Source: WTJD01 sp964225175
GTDB taxonomy: Bacteria > Pseudomonadota > Gammaproteobacteria > Xanthomonadales > SZUA-36
Length of the DNA: 64,000 nt
Reading direction: 5' to 3'
Assembly: GCA_964225175.1 (NCBI GenBank)
Contig: CAXQNK010000055.1
Coordinates: 1 to 64,000 of the forward strand
Shown here: positions 1-9,464 of the stretch, piece by piece
Position numbering within the stretch: the first letter of the stretch is position 1
Layout: each line of letters begins with the position of its first letter
Notes under the pieces: generated by a model
Seen by the model: the letters and a program-made list of their open reading frames with translations, nothing else
Databases searched by the model: none
What the model was told of the DNA's origin: nothing
Made by a program: the position numbers and the translations under genes

Positions 1-1
1 G

Positions 2-934
2 GACAACATTCCATCACCCTGTCATCCCCGTCAGATCGAGTTTGCACGCGGCAATATTGACTACACCGTGATGAGTAAACGGCGTTTGTCCCAACTGGTG
101 GAGGAAGGCCATGTTGCGGGCTGGGATGATCCGCGCATGCCGACCCTGTCAGGTCTTCGTCGGCGTGGCTACACGCCCGAATCGATCAAAAATTTCTGGG
201 GTGCGATGGGCATCTCAAAACAGGAAAGCATTATCGAGATGAGCGTATTGGAAAACGCCATTCGCGATGATCTCAATCAGCGGGCGCCTCGCACCATGGC
301 GGTCTTGAGACCGTTGAAAATTGTCCTGCTCAATTATCCGGAAGGCGAGTCAGAGTGGCTCGAAGCGCCTGTGCACCCACAGCAACCGGAGCTTGGAACA
401 CGCCCGGTGCCCTTAGCCCGTGAATTGTGGATCGAGCAGAGCGATTTCATGGAAGAGCCACCTCGAAAATTCTTCCGTTTGCGTCCTGGCGGTGAAGTGC
501 GTCTGCGCAATGCCTTCATCATTAGCTGCGAGCACATCGTCAAGGACGAGCACGGCCAACCCGTGGAGTTGCATTGTCGTTTCGACCCTGAGAGCAGAAC
601 GGGCATGCCCGGAGCGAATCGGAAGGTCAAGGGAACGATTCACTGGGTGTCGGTTGCGCATGCGGTGACCGCCGAAGTTCGGCTTTATGACCGGCTGTTC
701 ACAGTTGCCAACCCCCTGGCCGACAAGGAACGGGATTTCAGGGAATTCCTGAATCCGGATTCACTCCAGACGCTCCAGAACGCTTACGTCGAGCCTGGAG
801 TGGCTGCAGGAGGTGCCGGAGATTTCTATCAATTTGAGCGCTTGGGCTATTTCGCACATGACTCCAGCGATTCCAGTGTGGGTCGTCCAGTCTTGAACCG
901 AACCGTCACCTTGCGCGATTCCTGGCGAAAGTAG
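2..934 (+). CDS. glnS: Glutaminyl-tRNA synthetase, C-terminal part (5' end outside window)
   Basis: Charges tRNA-Gln with glutamine in the cytoplasm (class I aminoacyl-tRNA synthetase). The reading frame is open from base 2, so only the last 310 or so residues are here; the nucleotide-binding HIGH region lies upstream. Visible are the VMSKR version of the KMSKS loop directly followed by the GlnRS-typical stretch WDDPRMPTLSGLRRRGY, then the two anticodon-binding beta-barrel domains with VRLRNA, KVKGTIHWVS and RLYDRLF, ending in NRTVTLRDSW as in E. coli GlnRS. The family assignment over GluRS rests on these GlnRS-specific blocks. The next gene starts 97 bases downstream on the same strand; no clear terminator separates them. 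Confidence 0.97.
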   Translation, partial: DNIPSPCHPRQIEFARGNIDYTVMSKRRLSQLVEEGHVAGWDDPRMPTLSGLRRRGYTPESIKNFWGAMGISKQESIIEMSVLENAIRDDLNQRAPRTMAVLRPLKIVLLNYPEGESEWLEAPVHPQQPELGTRPVPLARELWIEQSDFMEEPPRKFFRLRPGGEVRLRNAFIISCEHIVKDEHGQPVELHCRFDPESRTGMPGANRKVKGTIHWVSVAHAVTAEVRLYDRLFTVANPLADKERDFREFLNPDSLQTLQNAYVEPGVAAGGAGDFYQFERLGYFAHDSSDSSVGRPVLNRTVTLRDSWRK

Positions 935-1031
935 CAAGACCGCCCAGTACTTGATCAATGACTAGCGGCACGGTCATGCGACCCTCTTGTTTGCTAGACT
1001 TCAGCATGACCCAATCATCGGAGGAGGTGGT

Positions 1032-1613
1032 ATGAAGTGGTTTGTGCTAGCGGTAATTGTCGGCGCGGTTCTGTTCGCGATCTCTATTTACAACCGGCTC
1101 GTGGCGGGACGCAATCAGTTCAAGAACGCATTCGCGCAGATCGACGTTCAACTCACACGTCGACATGACCTGATCCCCAACCTCGTCGAAACGGCGAAGG
1201 CGTACATGGCGCATGAGCGTGAAACGCTTGAAGCCGTAATCAGTGCTCGAAACACTGCGGTGTCCGGACTCAAGAACGCGGCACGCGACCCCTCGGACCC
1301 GGCGGCAATGAAACAGCTTGCCCAGGCAGAGCAGGGCTTGTCCGGTGCCTTGGGCCGACTGTTTGCGCTCTCTGAGTCCTATCCTGACCTGAAAGCCAAT
1401 CAGAACATGATGCAACTTTCCGAAGAGCTGACCACCACCGAGAACAAGGTGGCGTTCGCGCGGCAGGCCTATAACGACTCCGTGATGAGTTACAACACGC
1501 TTCGGGAGTCCTTTCCAAACAACCTTTTTGCAGGATGGTTCAATTTTGCCTCGGCGGAATTGCTGGAAATAGAGGACGAGGCAAAGCGGGCCGTTCCACA
1601 GGTCTCCTTCTGA
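1032..1613 (+). CDS. lemA: LemA family membrane protein
   Basis: LemA proteins have one N-terminal transmembrane helix and a soluble helical bundle; their biochemical role is unsettled. Here the 193-residue product has a hydrophobic N-terminus (about residues 3-18) followed by the family signature region RLVAGRNQFKNAFAQIDVQL, RRHDLIPNLVETAKAYM and the C-terminal AYNDSVMSYNTLRESFP block. An ATG with a GAGGAGG Shine-Dalgarno sequence ending 4 bases before it fixes the start at 1032 rather than an upstream start at 987. It lies 60 bases before an M48 protease gene; LemA and M48/HtpX proteases are repeatedly neighbours, which suggests a shared envelope quality-control role (inference). Confidence 0.93.
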   Translation: MKWFVLAVIVGAVLFAISIYNRLVAGRNQFKNAFAQIDVQLTRRHDLIPNLVETAKAYMAHERETLEAVISARNTAVSGLKNAARDPSDPAAMKQLAQAEQGLSGALGRLFALSESYPDLKANQNMMQLSEELTTTENKVAFARQAYNDSVMSYNTLRESFPNNLFAGWFNFASAELLEIEDEAKRAVPQVSF

Positions 1614-1673
1614 TTTTGTTTTTGTTGCGAGCGGGTCAGTCAGGCCAGTGAATGATCCCGGACAAGGTGGATC

Positions 1674-3578
1674 ATGAATTTTTTCGAGCATCAGGACCAG
1701 GCGCGGCGGAATACGCGCTGGCTCCTGTTTCTCTTCCTCATGGCTGTGTTGGCCATCGTGGGGGTCATCGATTTCGCCGTGTTGGTTATGCTGGGGTCGC
1801 ACCAGGTAGACGTCACGCAGACCTTGCAATTGTCCGACCTCCTGGTGGCCAACCGCCGCTTACTGATTGGTGTGAGCTGTGCAACGCTCCTGGTGATCGG
1901 TCTGGCCAGTGCATACCGGATCATTCTCCTCAAAACGGGTGGTGGCCAGGTGGCGGAGGAATTAGGCGGGACCGCATTGCCGTCCTCGCCAGAGGATCCT
2001 TTGCATCAACGCCTTCGCAATGTGGTAGAGGAAATTGCGTTGGCTTCCGGAGTGCCTGTGCCGGAAATTTACGTGCTCGAGCACGAGCAGGGTATCAATG
2101 CTTTTGCAGCAGGGTTCACGCCGGCCGATGCCGCAGTGGCGGTGACTCGGGGCGCACTGGAAAAGCTCAGCCGCTCTGAGCTTCAGGGTGTCATTGCACA
2201 CGAGTTCAGCCATGTCTTCAATGGCGATATGCGCCTCAATATTCGTTTGATGGGCGCCCTGTTCGGGATCCTGGTCTTGGCCGTTGCTGGACGCCGGATT
2301 CTTTTTCATACCCGCTATGCACGTTCTCGCAACAAGGAAGGCATGGTCATTGTGCTGTTGGGAGCAGCCCTGATGGTGGCCGGTTACGTGGGCTTGTTTT
2401 TCGGGCGCTGGATCAAATCCGCGGTTTCACGACAACGTGAATACCTGGCCGACGCCTCGGCGGTTCAGTTCACGCGTGACCCGGGAAGCATCGGCGGTGC
2501 CCTCAAAAAGATTGCAGTGCACACGGGTCAGTCTTACCTCACGGTGGACTCCGAGGAGGTGGGCCACATGCTGTTCGGTGCAGGAACGAACCAGCGTTTG
2601 TTCGCAAGCCACCCGCCGTTAATGAACCGCATAAAGAGGATTGACCCCGGTTTCAAGGAATCTCAGCTGTCGGATCTCCTGCGTGAAGTCAGGCGCGAGG
2701 AAGCGCGTTCGGCGGAACGTGCGGAGCGTGCCGAGGCGAACCAAGCCCGGGCCACTTCTGCCGCCTTCGATCCAGCCGGGATCGTGGACGAAATCGGACA
2801 ACCCGGATGGGAGCGCATCACGGCGGCCGCGGCGCTGATGGCCGCATTGCCGGATCGGCTCAGGCAGGCCGCGCACTCTCCCAATTGGGCCTTTGAGTTG
2901 ATGCTGGCAAGTCTCCTGGACCGTGACACGACCTCTTCTGAGGAACAGTTACTGCTTATCGCCTCCGAGTTGGGCGCTGAAAGCGAGCAGCGTGTGCGGC
3001 AAATGCGGGAATTGCTTGGCTCGTTGGATGCGCAACAGCGCTTGCCGATACTCGAGATGGCATTGCCTACCATTAAAAAGCGCAGTAAGTCCGATCAGAC
3101 ACAATTGCTCAAGGTGATCACCCAAATCGGCGCGGTGGACGGCAAGATCAGCCCATTCGAGTACCTCGTTGCCCGGCTGATTCGACAGTACCTTTGGGAT
3201 GCTGCAAATCCGCGGCGGGCGGGCCGTACGGGACGGCTCTCAATTCATTCGGTCAACGCGGAGGTTTGCGCGGTGCTGGCTGTGCTCGCACACCATGGCC
3301 ATTCCGGAGACCAACTCGCTGAGGAGGCATTCAACGCCGGCATGGAAACCCTTCCGGACAATGATGGGCAATTCCCGGCAGAGCTCACAGACTGGGATCA
3401 GGGTCTGGACGCGGCACTGGACCGACTGGATGATCTCAATCCAAAAGGGCGTGAACAGCTGGTCGGCGCGATGCTGGCCACGGTGAGCCATGATGACAGC
3501 GTTCGACCGGAGGAAATTGAACTGGCCCGTGCGGTGTGCGCGGCGCTTCACGTGCCAGTGCCCATAGCCTCGCATTGA
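1674..3578 (+). CDS. M48 family membrane zinc metalloprotease with long C-terminal extension
   Basis: A 634-residue inner-membrane peptidase related to HtpX. Hydrophobic helices lie at about residues 17-42 and 62-85, then the zinc-binding HEFSH at 176-180 in the context LQGVIAHEFSHVFNGD, two more helices at about 196-245, and the downstream REYLADASAVQFTRDP block whose Glu is the usual third zinc ligand. HtpX ends near residue 300; this protein continues for about 300 residues, with a charged coiled-coil-like stretch (about 335-365) and a helical region containing ITQIGAVDGKISPFEY that recalls TerB-like folds (inference). A GGTGG Shine-Dalgarno precedes the ATG. It probably acts with LemA upstream. 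The convergent GMC oxidoreductase gene ends 11 bases downstream. Confidence 0.9.
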   Translation: MNFFEHQDQARRNTRWLLFLFLMAVLAIVGVIDFAVLVMLGSHQVDVTQTLQLSDLLVANRRLLIGVSCATLLVIGLASAYRIILLKTGGGQVAEELGGTALPSSPEDPLHQRLRNVVEEIALASGVPVPEIYVLEHEQGINAFAAGFTPADAAVAVTRGALEKLSRSELQGVIAHEFSHVFNGDMRLNIRLMGALFGILVLAVAGRRILFHTRYARSRNKEGMVIVLLGAALMVAGYVGLFFGRWIKSAVSRQREYLADASAVQFTRDPGSIGGALKKIAVHTGQSYLTVDSEEVGHMLFGAGTNQRLFASHPPLMNRIKRIDPGFKESQLSDLLREVRREEARSAERAERAEANQARATSAAFDPAGIVDEIGQPGWERITAAAALMAALPDRLRQAAHSPNWAFELMLASLLDRDTTSSEEQLLLIASELGAESEQRVRQMRELLGSLDAQQRLPILEMALPTIKKRSKSDQTQLLKVITQIGAVDGKISPFEYLVARLIRQYLWDAANPRRAGRTGRLSIHSVNAEVCAVLAVLAHHGHSGDQLAEEAFNAGMETLPDNDGQFPAELTDWDQGLDAALDRLDDLNPKGREQLVGAMLATVSHDDSVRPEEIELARAVCAALHVPVPIASH

Positions 3579-3588
3579 CCCACCCGGG

Positions 3589-5175
3589 TCAGTTCTCCTG
3601 CATCAGCGAGGCGCATTTCTCCGCGATCATGATGGTGGGGGCGTTGGTGTTACCGGAGACGAGGTTGGGCATGATGGAAGCATCGACGACTCGGAGTCCT
3701 TCAGCACCACGAACGCGCAATTGCGGGTCAACCACGGCATCCTCATCATGCCCCATTTTGCAGGTTCCCACCGGGTGGTAGATGGTTTCGGCCTTATGTC
3801 GCGCAAAGGACAGGATGGCTTCCTCGCTTTGAACCTCAGGGCCTGGGAAAATTTCATCACCCACCCATTTCCTGAAAGCCGGCTGTGAAAATATCTTGCG
3901 CGAGAGCCGGACACACTCAACGATCAATCTTCGGTCATGCTCGGTGCCGAGATAATTCGCGAATATCCTTGGTGCCGCACTCGGGTCAGAGGACGCCAGC
4001 CTGATTTGACCTCGGCTGGTTGGTCTGAGGGGGCAGGCGTGGAGCGTCATGCCATCCCCGTCCAGCTGGTTTCGTGCATGATCATCCAGCAAGACGGCTG
4101 CAAAGTGCATTTGGATGTCGGGACGATCGTTCCTGGCAAATTGACTGACGATGAAGCCGCCTGACTCTGCGATATTCGAACTGCTCGGCCCGTTGCGGGT
4201 CAGCAGATATCTCAGACCCGCCCAGATTTCCTTGAGACGACTGTAATTGAGGTGATCATAGGTGATCGGCTCGACGCAGCGGACGAGTGTGGCAACATCG
4301 ATATGATCCTGCAGGTTCTGACCCACGCCCGGTAAATCAATTGCAACCTCGATGCCATTATCACGAAGGTGGGCAGCGGGCCCGACGCCTGAGAGCATCA
4401 ACAGCTGGGGGCTGTTGATCGCGCCGCCGCAAAGTATGATTTCACCTGCATGGTGGGCTTCCACGCTTCCTTTTATACGGACTTCAACGCCGGTGGCGCG
4501 CTGACCATCGAATAGGATTTTTTCGACGAGGGCGTGGGTTTTGACCGTGAGGTTTTCACGCCCGCGAGCCGGTTTGAGATAAGCCCTTGCTGCGCTGCAG
4601 CGACGGCCTGCGTCCTGTGTCACCTGGTAAAAGCCAATTCCGTTCTGGCGTTCGCCATTGAAATCGGAGTTGCGCGGGAATCCTGCCTGTTCAGCGGCAT
4701 TGATGAATACATCGCTCATTGGGTTGTGGTAGCGCAGATCCTGCACCTTCAGAGGACCGCCTGTGGCGTGGAAAGCATCGGCACCGCGCTGTTGGTCCTG
4801 TGCGCGCTTGAACCAGGGCAGCACGGCATCGAACTCCCAGCCTGCGCAGCCACTTCGGGCCCAGTCATCATAGTCCTCCTGCTGGCCGCGGCAATAGATC
4901 ATTGCATTGATGGAGCTTGACCCACCCAGAACTTTTCCGCGCGGACAATACAGGTTTCGATTTTCGAGTTGCGGCTCGGGTTCTGTCTCGTAACTCCAGT
5001 TAAGGTTTTCGAGTGAAATGAGCTTGGCAATTCCGGCGGGTATGTGTATGAAAGGATGCCAGTCGCGTCCTCCTGCCTCCAACAGCAGCACGCGCTTTCC
5101 GGGGTGCTCGCTGAGTCGCGCAGCCATTACGCTGCCGGCTGAGCCGGCACCAACAACAATGTAATCGTATTCCAT
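3589..5175 (-). CDS. GMC-family FAD-dependent alcohol/choline dehydrogenase-like oxidoreductase
   Basis: Glucose-methanol-choline oxidoreductases oxidise alcohol groups using FAD. The 528-residue product begins with the FAD-binding YDYIVVGAGSAGSVMAARL and continues with LLLEAGG, CPRGKVLGGSSSINAMIY (GMC signature 1), GGAINSPQLLMLSGVGP (signature 2), and the C-terminal catalytic His in HPVGTCKMG and Asn in SGNTNAPT. A TTG at 5229 would extend it by 18 residues, but the ATG at 5175 places the FAD motif at the usual distance from the N-terminus. Overall it resembles choline dehydrogenase BetA and the large alcohol dehydrogenase group; the substrate cannot be read from sequence. No betaine genes are nearby and it appears monocistronic. 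Confidence 0.93.
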   Translation of the reverse strand: MEYDYIVVGAGSAGSVMAARLSEHPGKRVLLLEAGGRDWHPFIHIPAGIAKLISLENLNWSYETEPEPQLENRNLYCPRGKVLGGSSSINAMIYCRGQQEDYDDWARSGCAGWEFDAVLPWFKRAQDQQRGADAFHATGGPLKVQDLRYHNPMSDVFINAAEQAGFPRNSDFNGERQNGIGFYQVTQDAGRRCSAARAYLKPARGRENLTVKTHALVEKILFDGQRATGVEVRIKGSVEAHHAGEIILCGGAINSPQLLMLSGVGPAAHLRDNGIEVAIDLPGVGQNLQDHIDVATLVRCVEPITYDHLNYSRLKEIWAGLRYLLTRNGPSSSNIAESGGFIVSQFARNDRPDIQMHFAAVLLDDHARNQLDGDGMTLHACPLRPTSRGQIRLASSDPSAAPRIFANYLGTEHDRRLIVECVRLSRKIFSQPAFRKWVGDEIFPGPEVQSEEAILSFARHKAETIYHPVGTCKMGHDEDAVVDPQLRVRGAEGLRVVDASIMPNLVSGNTNAPTIMIAEKCASLMQEN

Positions 5176-5320
5176 GGGATTTCCGAGAGAACCGAACCCT
5201 GATGATAAGCCAAATGGCGACAGAAACAAGAGCCCAGATCAGTGCGAAATTCAATCCCGGCTTGTTTCGCGGAGCCCAGCCGCTATAGTGATGCGGTCGT
5301 GTATCAAGGGAGGATAAAAC

Positions 5321-8300
5321 GTGATCCTGACTCGTGTCTCTCTGGGTAATCCCGTCGCCGTAGTGGTGGCGGGTATCTTGCTGGCGATTTTTGGCGTCAT
5401 CAGCCTCACTCGCCTGCCGATCGAGATGACGCCCGAGATCAGCCGACCGATCCTCCAGGTTTCGACTTCCTGGCGCGCTGCTGCGCCCAACGAGGTGGAG
5501 TCAGACATCATCGAACTGCAGGAAGCGGTGCTAAGAAGCACTCCTGGCCTCCTGAGAATGGCGTCGACCGCAAGTTATGGCTACGCCTCTGTCGAACTTG
5601 AGTTCGCGATCGGCACCGATATGACGCGAGCGCTCATCGAAGTCATGAATCGGCTCAACCAGGTGCCGCGTTATCCTGAGGACGCCGATGAACCCACCAT
5701 TGGTTTTGGCGGTGACCGCTACGACCAGGCGATTGCGTGGTACGCGATAGCCAAGGTAACGGATGACCCACGGCCCATTGCAGCATTTCAGGACTACGTC
5801 GACGACACCATCGTGGCGCGACTCGAGAGGGTGCCCGGCGTGTTCCAGGTGGGAACCTTCGGAGGGCAGCCCCAGGAGGTCCGCATTACCTTCGACCCTT
5901 ACAAGACGGCGAACATTGGTCTCGACCTGACGGGGGTCAGCGGCGAATTGGGTGCGAATGCGAATGTTTCAGGCGGCAGCACCGAGGTTGGCCGACGGCA
6001 ATACAAGCTGCGTTTCAGTGGCAAGTACGACATCCAGTCGTTGGGTGATCTGGTGCTCGCGTGGCGAGAGGGAAGGGCGATACGGCTCAGGGATATTGCC
6101 CGGATCGAGATGATGATGGTGGACCCGACCTCCAAGCTGCACCTCGACGGAGGACCTCGAATCGGGATGGCTGTGATTCCCGAGACGGGTATCAACGTCC
6201 TCGACGTCATGGAAGAGGTACGGGCAGCTGTTGAGGATCTGCGCGCGAACGATCTGCCCCTTGCCGGGCTGGACATGGTGCAGATTTACGATCAGGCGGA
6301 CTACATCAGGGAGTCCGTAGGCATGGTGCGTAACAATCTGTTGTTGGGAATGACGCTGGCCGTCGTCGTATTGTGGTGGTTCTTGCGCAGGTTACGGGCC
6401 ACCGTCGTCGTTGCATTGTCGATTCCCCTGTGCCTGTTCGCGGCCTTCATGGCAATGAATGCATTCGGGCGGACATTGAATATCATTTCCATGGCAGGCC
6501 TGGCTTTCGCCACGGGCATGGTGCTCGATGCGGCAATCGTGGTCCTGGAAAACATCTTTCGCCAACGGGAGGCTGGCCTTGAAGGTTTTGCCGCCTCCGA
6601 GCGCGGAACCCGGCAAGTCTGGGGTGCCCTGCTGGCTTCCACGGCGACGACGGTCGCAATCTTTATGCCGGTGGTGTTCCTGGAGGACGAAGCCGGTCAA
6701 TTATTCACTGACCTTGCCCTGACGATATCGGCCGCTGTCGTGGCCTCATTGATTGTCGCCATGACGCTGTTGCCCACCGCGGCCGCGAATCTCATCCGCG
6801 GGCGGGCCATCGAGGACCGTCATCGAGAAACCTGGCGCAAGATCACTCGCTACATCATGCACTGGACTGACAGTCCACGACGACGATGGATTTTTGTGTT
6901 GTCGCTCACGACCCTGCCAATACTCCTGGTTTTGCTTCTCAAGCCGGCCGCGGATTATCTGCCAGAGGGTCGGCAAAACCAGATTTCGGGATTCATCGCG
7001 GTGTCGCCGGGTCTCGGTGTTGATACCGCGGAGCGTGAAATCATGGATGTCATTGATGAGCGCCTCGCGCCGCACCTTGATGGCTCACATCCGGTCCAGA
7101 TCAGCTCCTATTACATGGGGCTTTCGCCAAGTTTCGGGGCCTTTATCGGTGGCCGTGCGGTGGACCCGGATGATGTGGATGAGTTCCTGAGAATTCTGAA
7201 CACTGAGACGCTTGCGGGATTCCCGGACACCTTCGCGTTTGCGAGCAGAACACCGATTTTCACGGAGTCCCGGGGCAGTCGCCAGATCGATCTTGAATTG
7301 CAGGCGGAGTCATTCGCCTCGCTGCTGGCAGCTGGCCGTGCCGGATTCGTCGCCATTCAGCAGGTCCTGCCCGGGATCAGCGTCCGACCTCTTCCGGGGC
7401 TCGAATTGGCGGAACCGGAGCTCCGCCTCGTTCCGGATGATCGACGCATTGCGGAGGTGGGTTGGAACCGGTCCCGGATGGCGATGATCATTCGCGCACT
7501 TGGTGATGGCGCCTACCTCGGCGAGTATTTTGATGGCAACCGCAGGTACAACGTGATTTTGCGCGTGGAGCCCTGGCAGACGCCGGAGGAATTGATGGCC
7601 ATACCCGTTGCAACGCCCAACGGAGACGTACAGACCGTCGGAGAATTGACGCAACTGGTGCGCACGGCAGGTCCCTCACAAATCGCGCGAGTGGACCGGC
7701 GCCGAACGCTGACTTTGCAGATCACGCCGCCGCAGAGCATGGCGATCGAGGAGGCACTGGCAATCGTTAAAGAACAGGTCCTGCCTGAGATTCGCCCACT
7801 GCTTCCCGTGGATGGAACCATACGGCTTCGCGGTACGGCCGAAGCACTCGAAGAAGCACTCAAAAGCATGTCTGGCAGCTTTACACTGGCGGTCGTTATT
7901 CTGTATCTCCTGATTTCAGCGCTGTTCCGATCGTTCAGGGATTCCTTGCTGGTCATCCTGGCGCTGCCCATGGCCACGGTGGGCGGTGTCTTGTCATTGC
8001 GTCTGACGGATCTTGCGCTAACCAGTTCAGGTGGGCAACAGATGGATCTGCTGACGATGATCGGCTTTGTCATACTGCTTGGCCTGGTGGTCAATAACGC
8101 CATCCTGCTGGTCTATCGCGCCCGTGACGCAGAGCGAGAGGGCATGAGCCGACGCGAAGCCGTGGAAAGCGCGGTCAGGCTGAGATTGCGCCCCATCCTG
8201 ATGAGCACAATGACCAGTATTTTCGGTATGCTCCCCCTGCTGCTGGTGCCCGGTTCGGGCACGGAATTGTATCGGGGAATGGCGGCGGTGATTGTTGGGG

Positions 8301-8404
8301 GCATGCTGGTCAGTGCCTTGTTTACACTTATTCTGCTGCCCAGCCTTTTGCGCATGCGCGAACCATTGATGGTTGGCCAGCAGGCAACCTACGGTACAGG
8401 ATGA
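5321..8404 (+). CDS. RND efflux transporter, inner-membrane pump (AcrB/HAE1 type)
   Basis: Proton-driven export pump of 1027 residues, the usual size for a hydrophobe/amphiphile RND protein. The N-terminal TM1 is followed by a periplasmic loop, then a TM2-6 cluster around residues 330-480 (MVRNNLLLGMTLAVVVLWWF; AGLAFATGMVLDAAIVVLENIFR, the RND motif region with the TM4 Asp), a second large periplasmic loop and a TM8-12 cluster ending near residue 1010. It starts with GTG; AGGGAGG lies 7 bases upstream. The adaptor gene follows with no gap, which is the reverse of the common adaptor-then-pump order, and no outer-membrane factor gene is present, so the complex probably uses a TolC-like protein encoded elsewhere. 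The substrate is unknown. Confidence 0.95.
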   Translation: MILTRVSLGNPVAVVVAGILLAIFGVISLTRLPIEMTPEISRPILQVSTSWRAAAPNEVESDIIELQEAVLRSTPGLLRMASTASYGYASVELEFAIGTDMTRALIEVMNRLNQVPRYPEDADEPTIGFGGDRYDQAIAWYAIAKVTDDPRPIAAFQDYVDDTIVARLERVPGVFQVGTFGGQPQEVRITFDPYKTANIGLDLTGVSGELGANANVSGGSTEVGRRQYKLRFSGKYDIQSLGDLVLAWREGRAIRLRDIARIEMMMVDPTSKLHLDGGPRIGMAVIPETGINVLDVMEEVRAAVEDLRANDLPLAGLDMVQIYDQADYIRESVGMVRNNLLLGMTLAVVVLWWFLRRLRATVVVALSIPLCLFAAFMAMNAFGRTLNIISMAGLAFATGMVLDAAIVVLENIFRQREAGLEGFAASERGTRQVWGALLASTATTVAIFMPVVFLEDEAGQLFTDLALTISAAVVASLIVAMTLLPTAAANLIRGRAIEDRHRETWRKITRYIMHWTDSPRRRWIFVLSLTTLPILLVLLLKPAADYLPEGRQNQISGFIAVSPGLGVDTAEREIMDVIDERLAPHLDGSHPVQISSYYMGLSPSFGAFIGGRAVDPDDVDEFLRILNTETLAGFPDTFAFASRTPIFTESRGSRQIDLELQAESFASLLAAGRAGFVAIQQVLPGISVRPLPGLELAEPELRLVPDDRRIAEVGWNRSRMAMIIRALGDGAYLGEYFDGNRRYNVILRVEPWQTPEELMAIPVATPNGDVQTVGELTQLVRTAGPSQIARVDRRRTLTLQITPPQSMAIEEALAIVKEQVLPEIRPLLPVDGTIRLRGTAEALEEALKSMSGSFTLAVVILYLLISALFRSFRDSLLVILALPMATVGGVLSLRLTDLALTSSGGQQMDLLTMIGFVILLGLVVNNAILLVYRARDAEREGMSRREAVESAVRLRLRPILMSTMTSIFGMLPLLLVPGSGTELYRGMAAVIVGGMLVSALFTLILLPSLLRMREPLMVGQQATYGTG

Positions 8405-9463
8405 ATGATCAAGATGACGCTGATTAAACGAATCAATGTGCTGCTGGTGGGGGCTTTGGTACTTGCCGGCGGTCCGCTCAGCGCTCAGTTCAGCGCACCC
8501 ACCATGGTCCGCCTCGATGAGGCCCAGATTCGTCGCCTCAGCTCTTCCACGATGGTTCCGGGGACGGTGGTCAGTCGCCATGATGCCAAAGTCGCCGCTG
8601 AAGTGGATGGTCGCCTGATGATGGTTCTGGATGTGGGCACAGAAGTGTCCGAGAACGATGCAGTGGCGCGAATTGAAGACACGCCGATGCGCTTGCGCCA
8701 AGAGGAGTTGGCGGCCGAGGTGGCGCGGGCAGAGGCCCGTTTGCAATTCCTGGTCAACGAGGAGCGACGGTTCGCACAGCTTGCGGAAAACAACCTTGCA
8801 GCAGTAACTCAACTGGAGCAAACCCGCGCAGACATGGGGGTGGCCAAGGGTGACCTCGGCGTGGCACGAGCGAGGCTGGCGCAAAACGAGGACCAGCTTT
8901 CTCGAACCATAGTTCGTGCCCCTTTTGCTGGGGTGGTGGTTGAGCGATTGCAGATGCCGGGCGAGCACGTGACGGATGGCGCTCGAGTCGTGCGAATTGT
9001 TGATCCGGGTTACCTTGAGGTGATTGCTCGCGCGTCCTTATCCTTCTATCCGTTCGTGAAGCCAGGACAATCACTCTCGCTTGCTGCCGGGCCGCAATCT
9101 GCAGAGGGCGTTGTTCGTACGGTCGTTGCCGTTGGGGACGAGGACACCCACCAATTTGAACTACGACTTGATCTTGATTCGCTTGTTTTTCCGGTGGGTC
9201 AAACCGTGCGCGTTCGGGTTCCGACTTCGGACCCCAAGGACGTGCTCGTGGTGCATCGGGATGCCTTGGTGCTGAGACCCGAGGGCATGACGGTTTTTGT
9301 CATGGAACCCGATCAATCTGTTCGGCAGGTCAGTGTGGGCACAGGCATCGGCTCGGGTGATTTCATTGAAATACTTGGAGCCATCCAGGCGGGTGATCGC
9401 GTCGTGGTGCGAGGAAACGAGCGTTTGCGCGCAGGCCAGACAGTGAATGTAATCGAAGACTGA
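8405..9463 (+). CDS. RND efflux periplasmic adaptor (membrane fusion protein)
   Basis: Bridges the RND pump to an outer-membrane channel. The 352-residue product has a signal peptide (about residues 1-27, ending LSAQ), a lipoyl-like half motif around MVLDVGTEVSENDAVARI, a helical hairpin (about 95-155, AEVARAEARLQFLVNEERRFAQL onward), the second lipoyl half (IVRAPFAGVVVERLQMPGE) and a C-terminal beta-barrel/proximal domain ending GNERLRAGQTVNV. No lipobox is seen, so it is probably not lipid-anchored. The start codon directly abuts the stop of the pump gene, indicating translational coupling. Confidence 0.94.
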   Translation: MIKMTLIKRINVLLVGALVLAGGPLSAQFSAPTMVRLDEAQIRRLSSSTMVPGTVVSRHDAKVAAEVDGRLMMVLDVGTEVSENDAVARIEDTPMRLRQEELAAEVARAEARLQFLVNEERRFAQLAENNLAAVTQLEQTRADMGVAKGDLGVARARLAQNEDQLSRTIVRAPFAGVVVERLQMPGEHVTDGARVVRIVDPGYLEVIARASLSFYPFVKPGQSLSLAAGPQSAEGVVRTVVAVGDEDTHQFELRLDLDSLVFPVGQTVRVRVPTSDPKDVLVVHRDALVLRPEGMTVFVMEPDQSVRQVSVGTGIGSGDFIEILGAIQAGDRVVVRGNERLRAGQTVNVIED

Positions 9464-9464
9464 T

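Noticed and set aside
8027..8968. Minus-strand 313-residue open frame over the RND and adaptor genes
   Set aside because: Gln/His-rich antisense translation without motifs, spanning the junction of two coupled genes.
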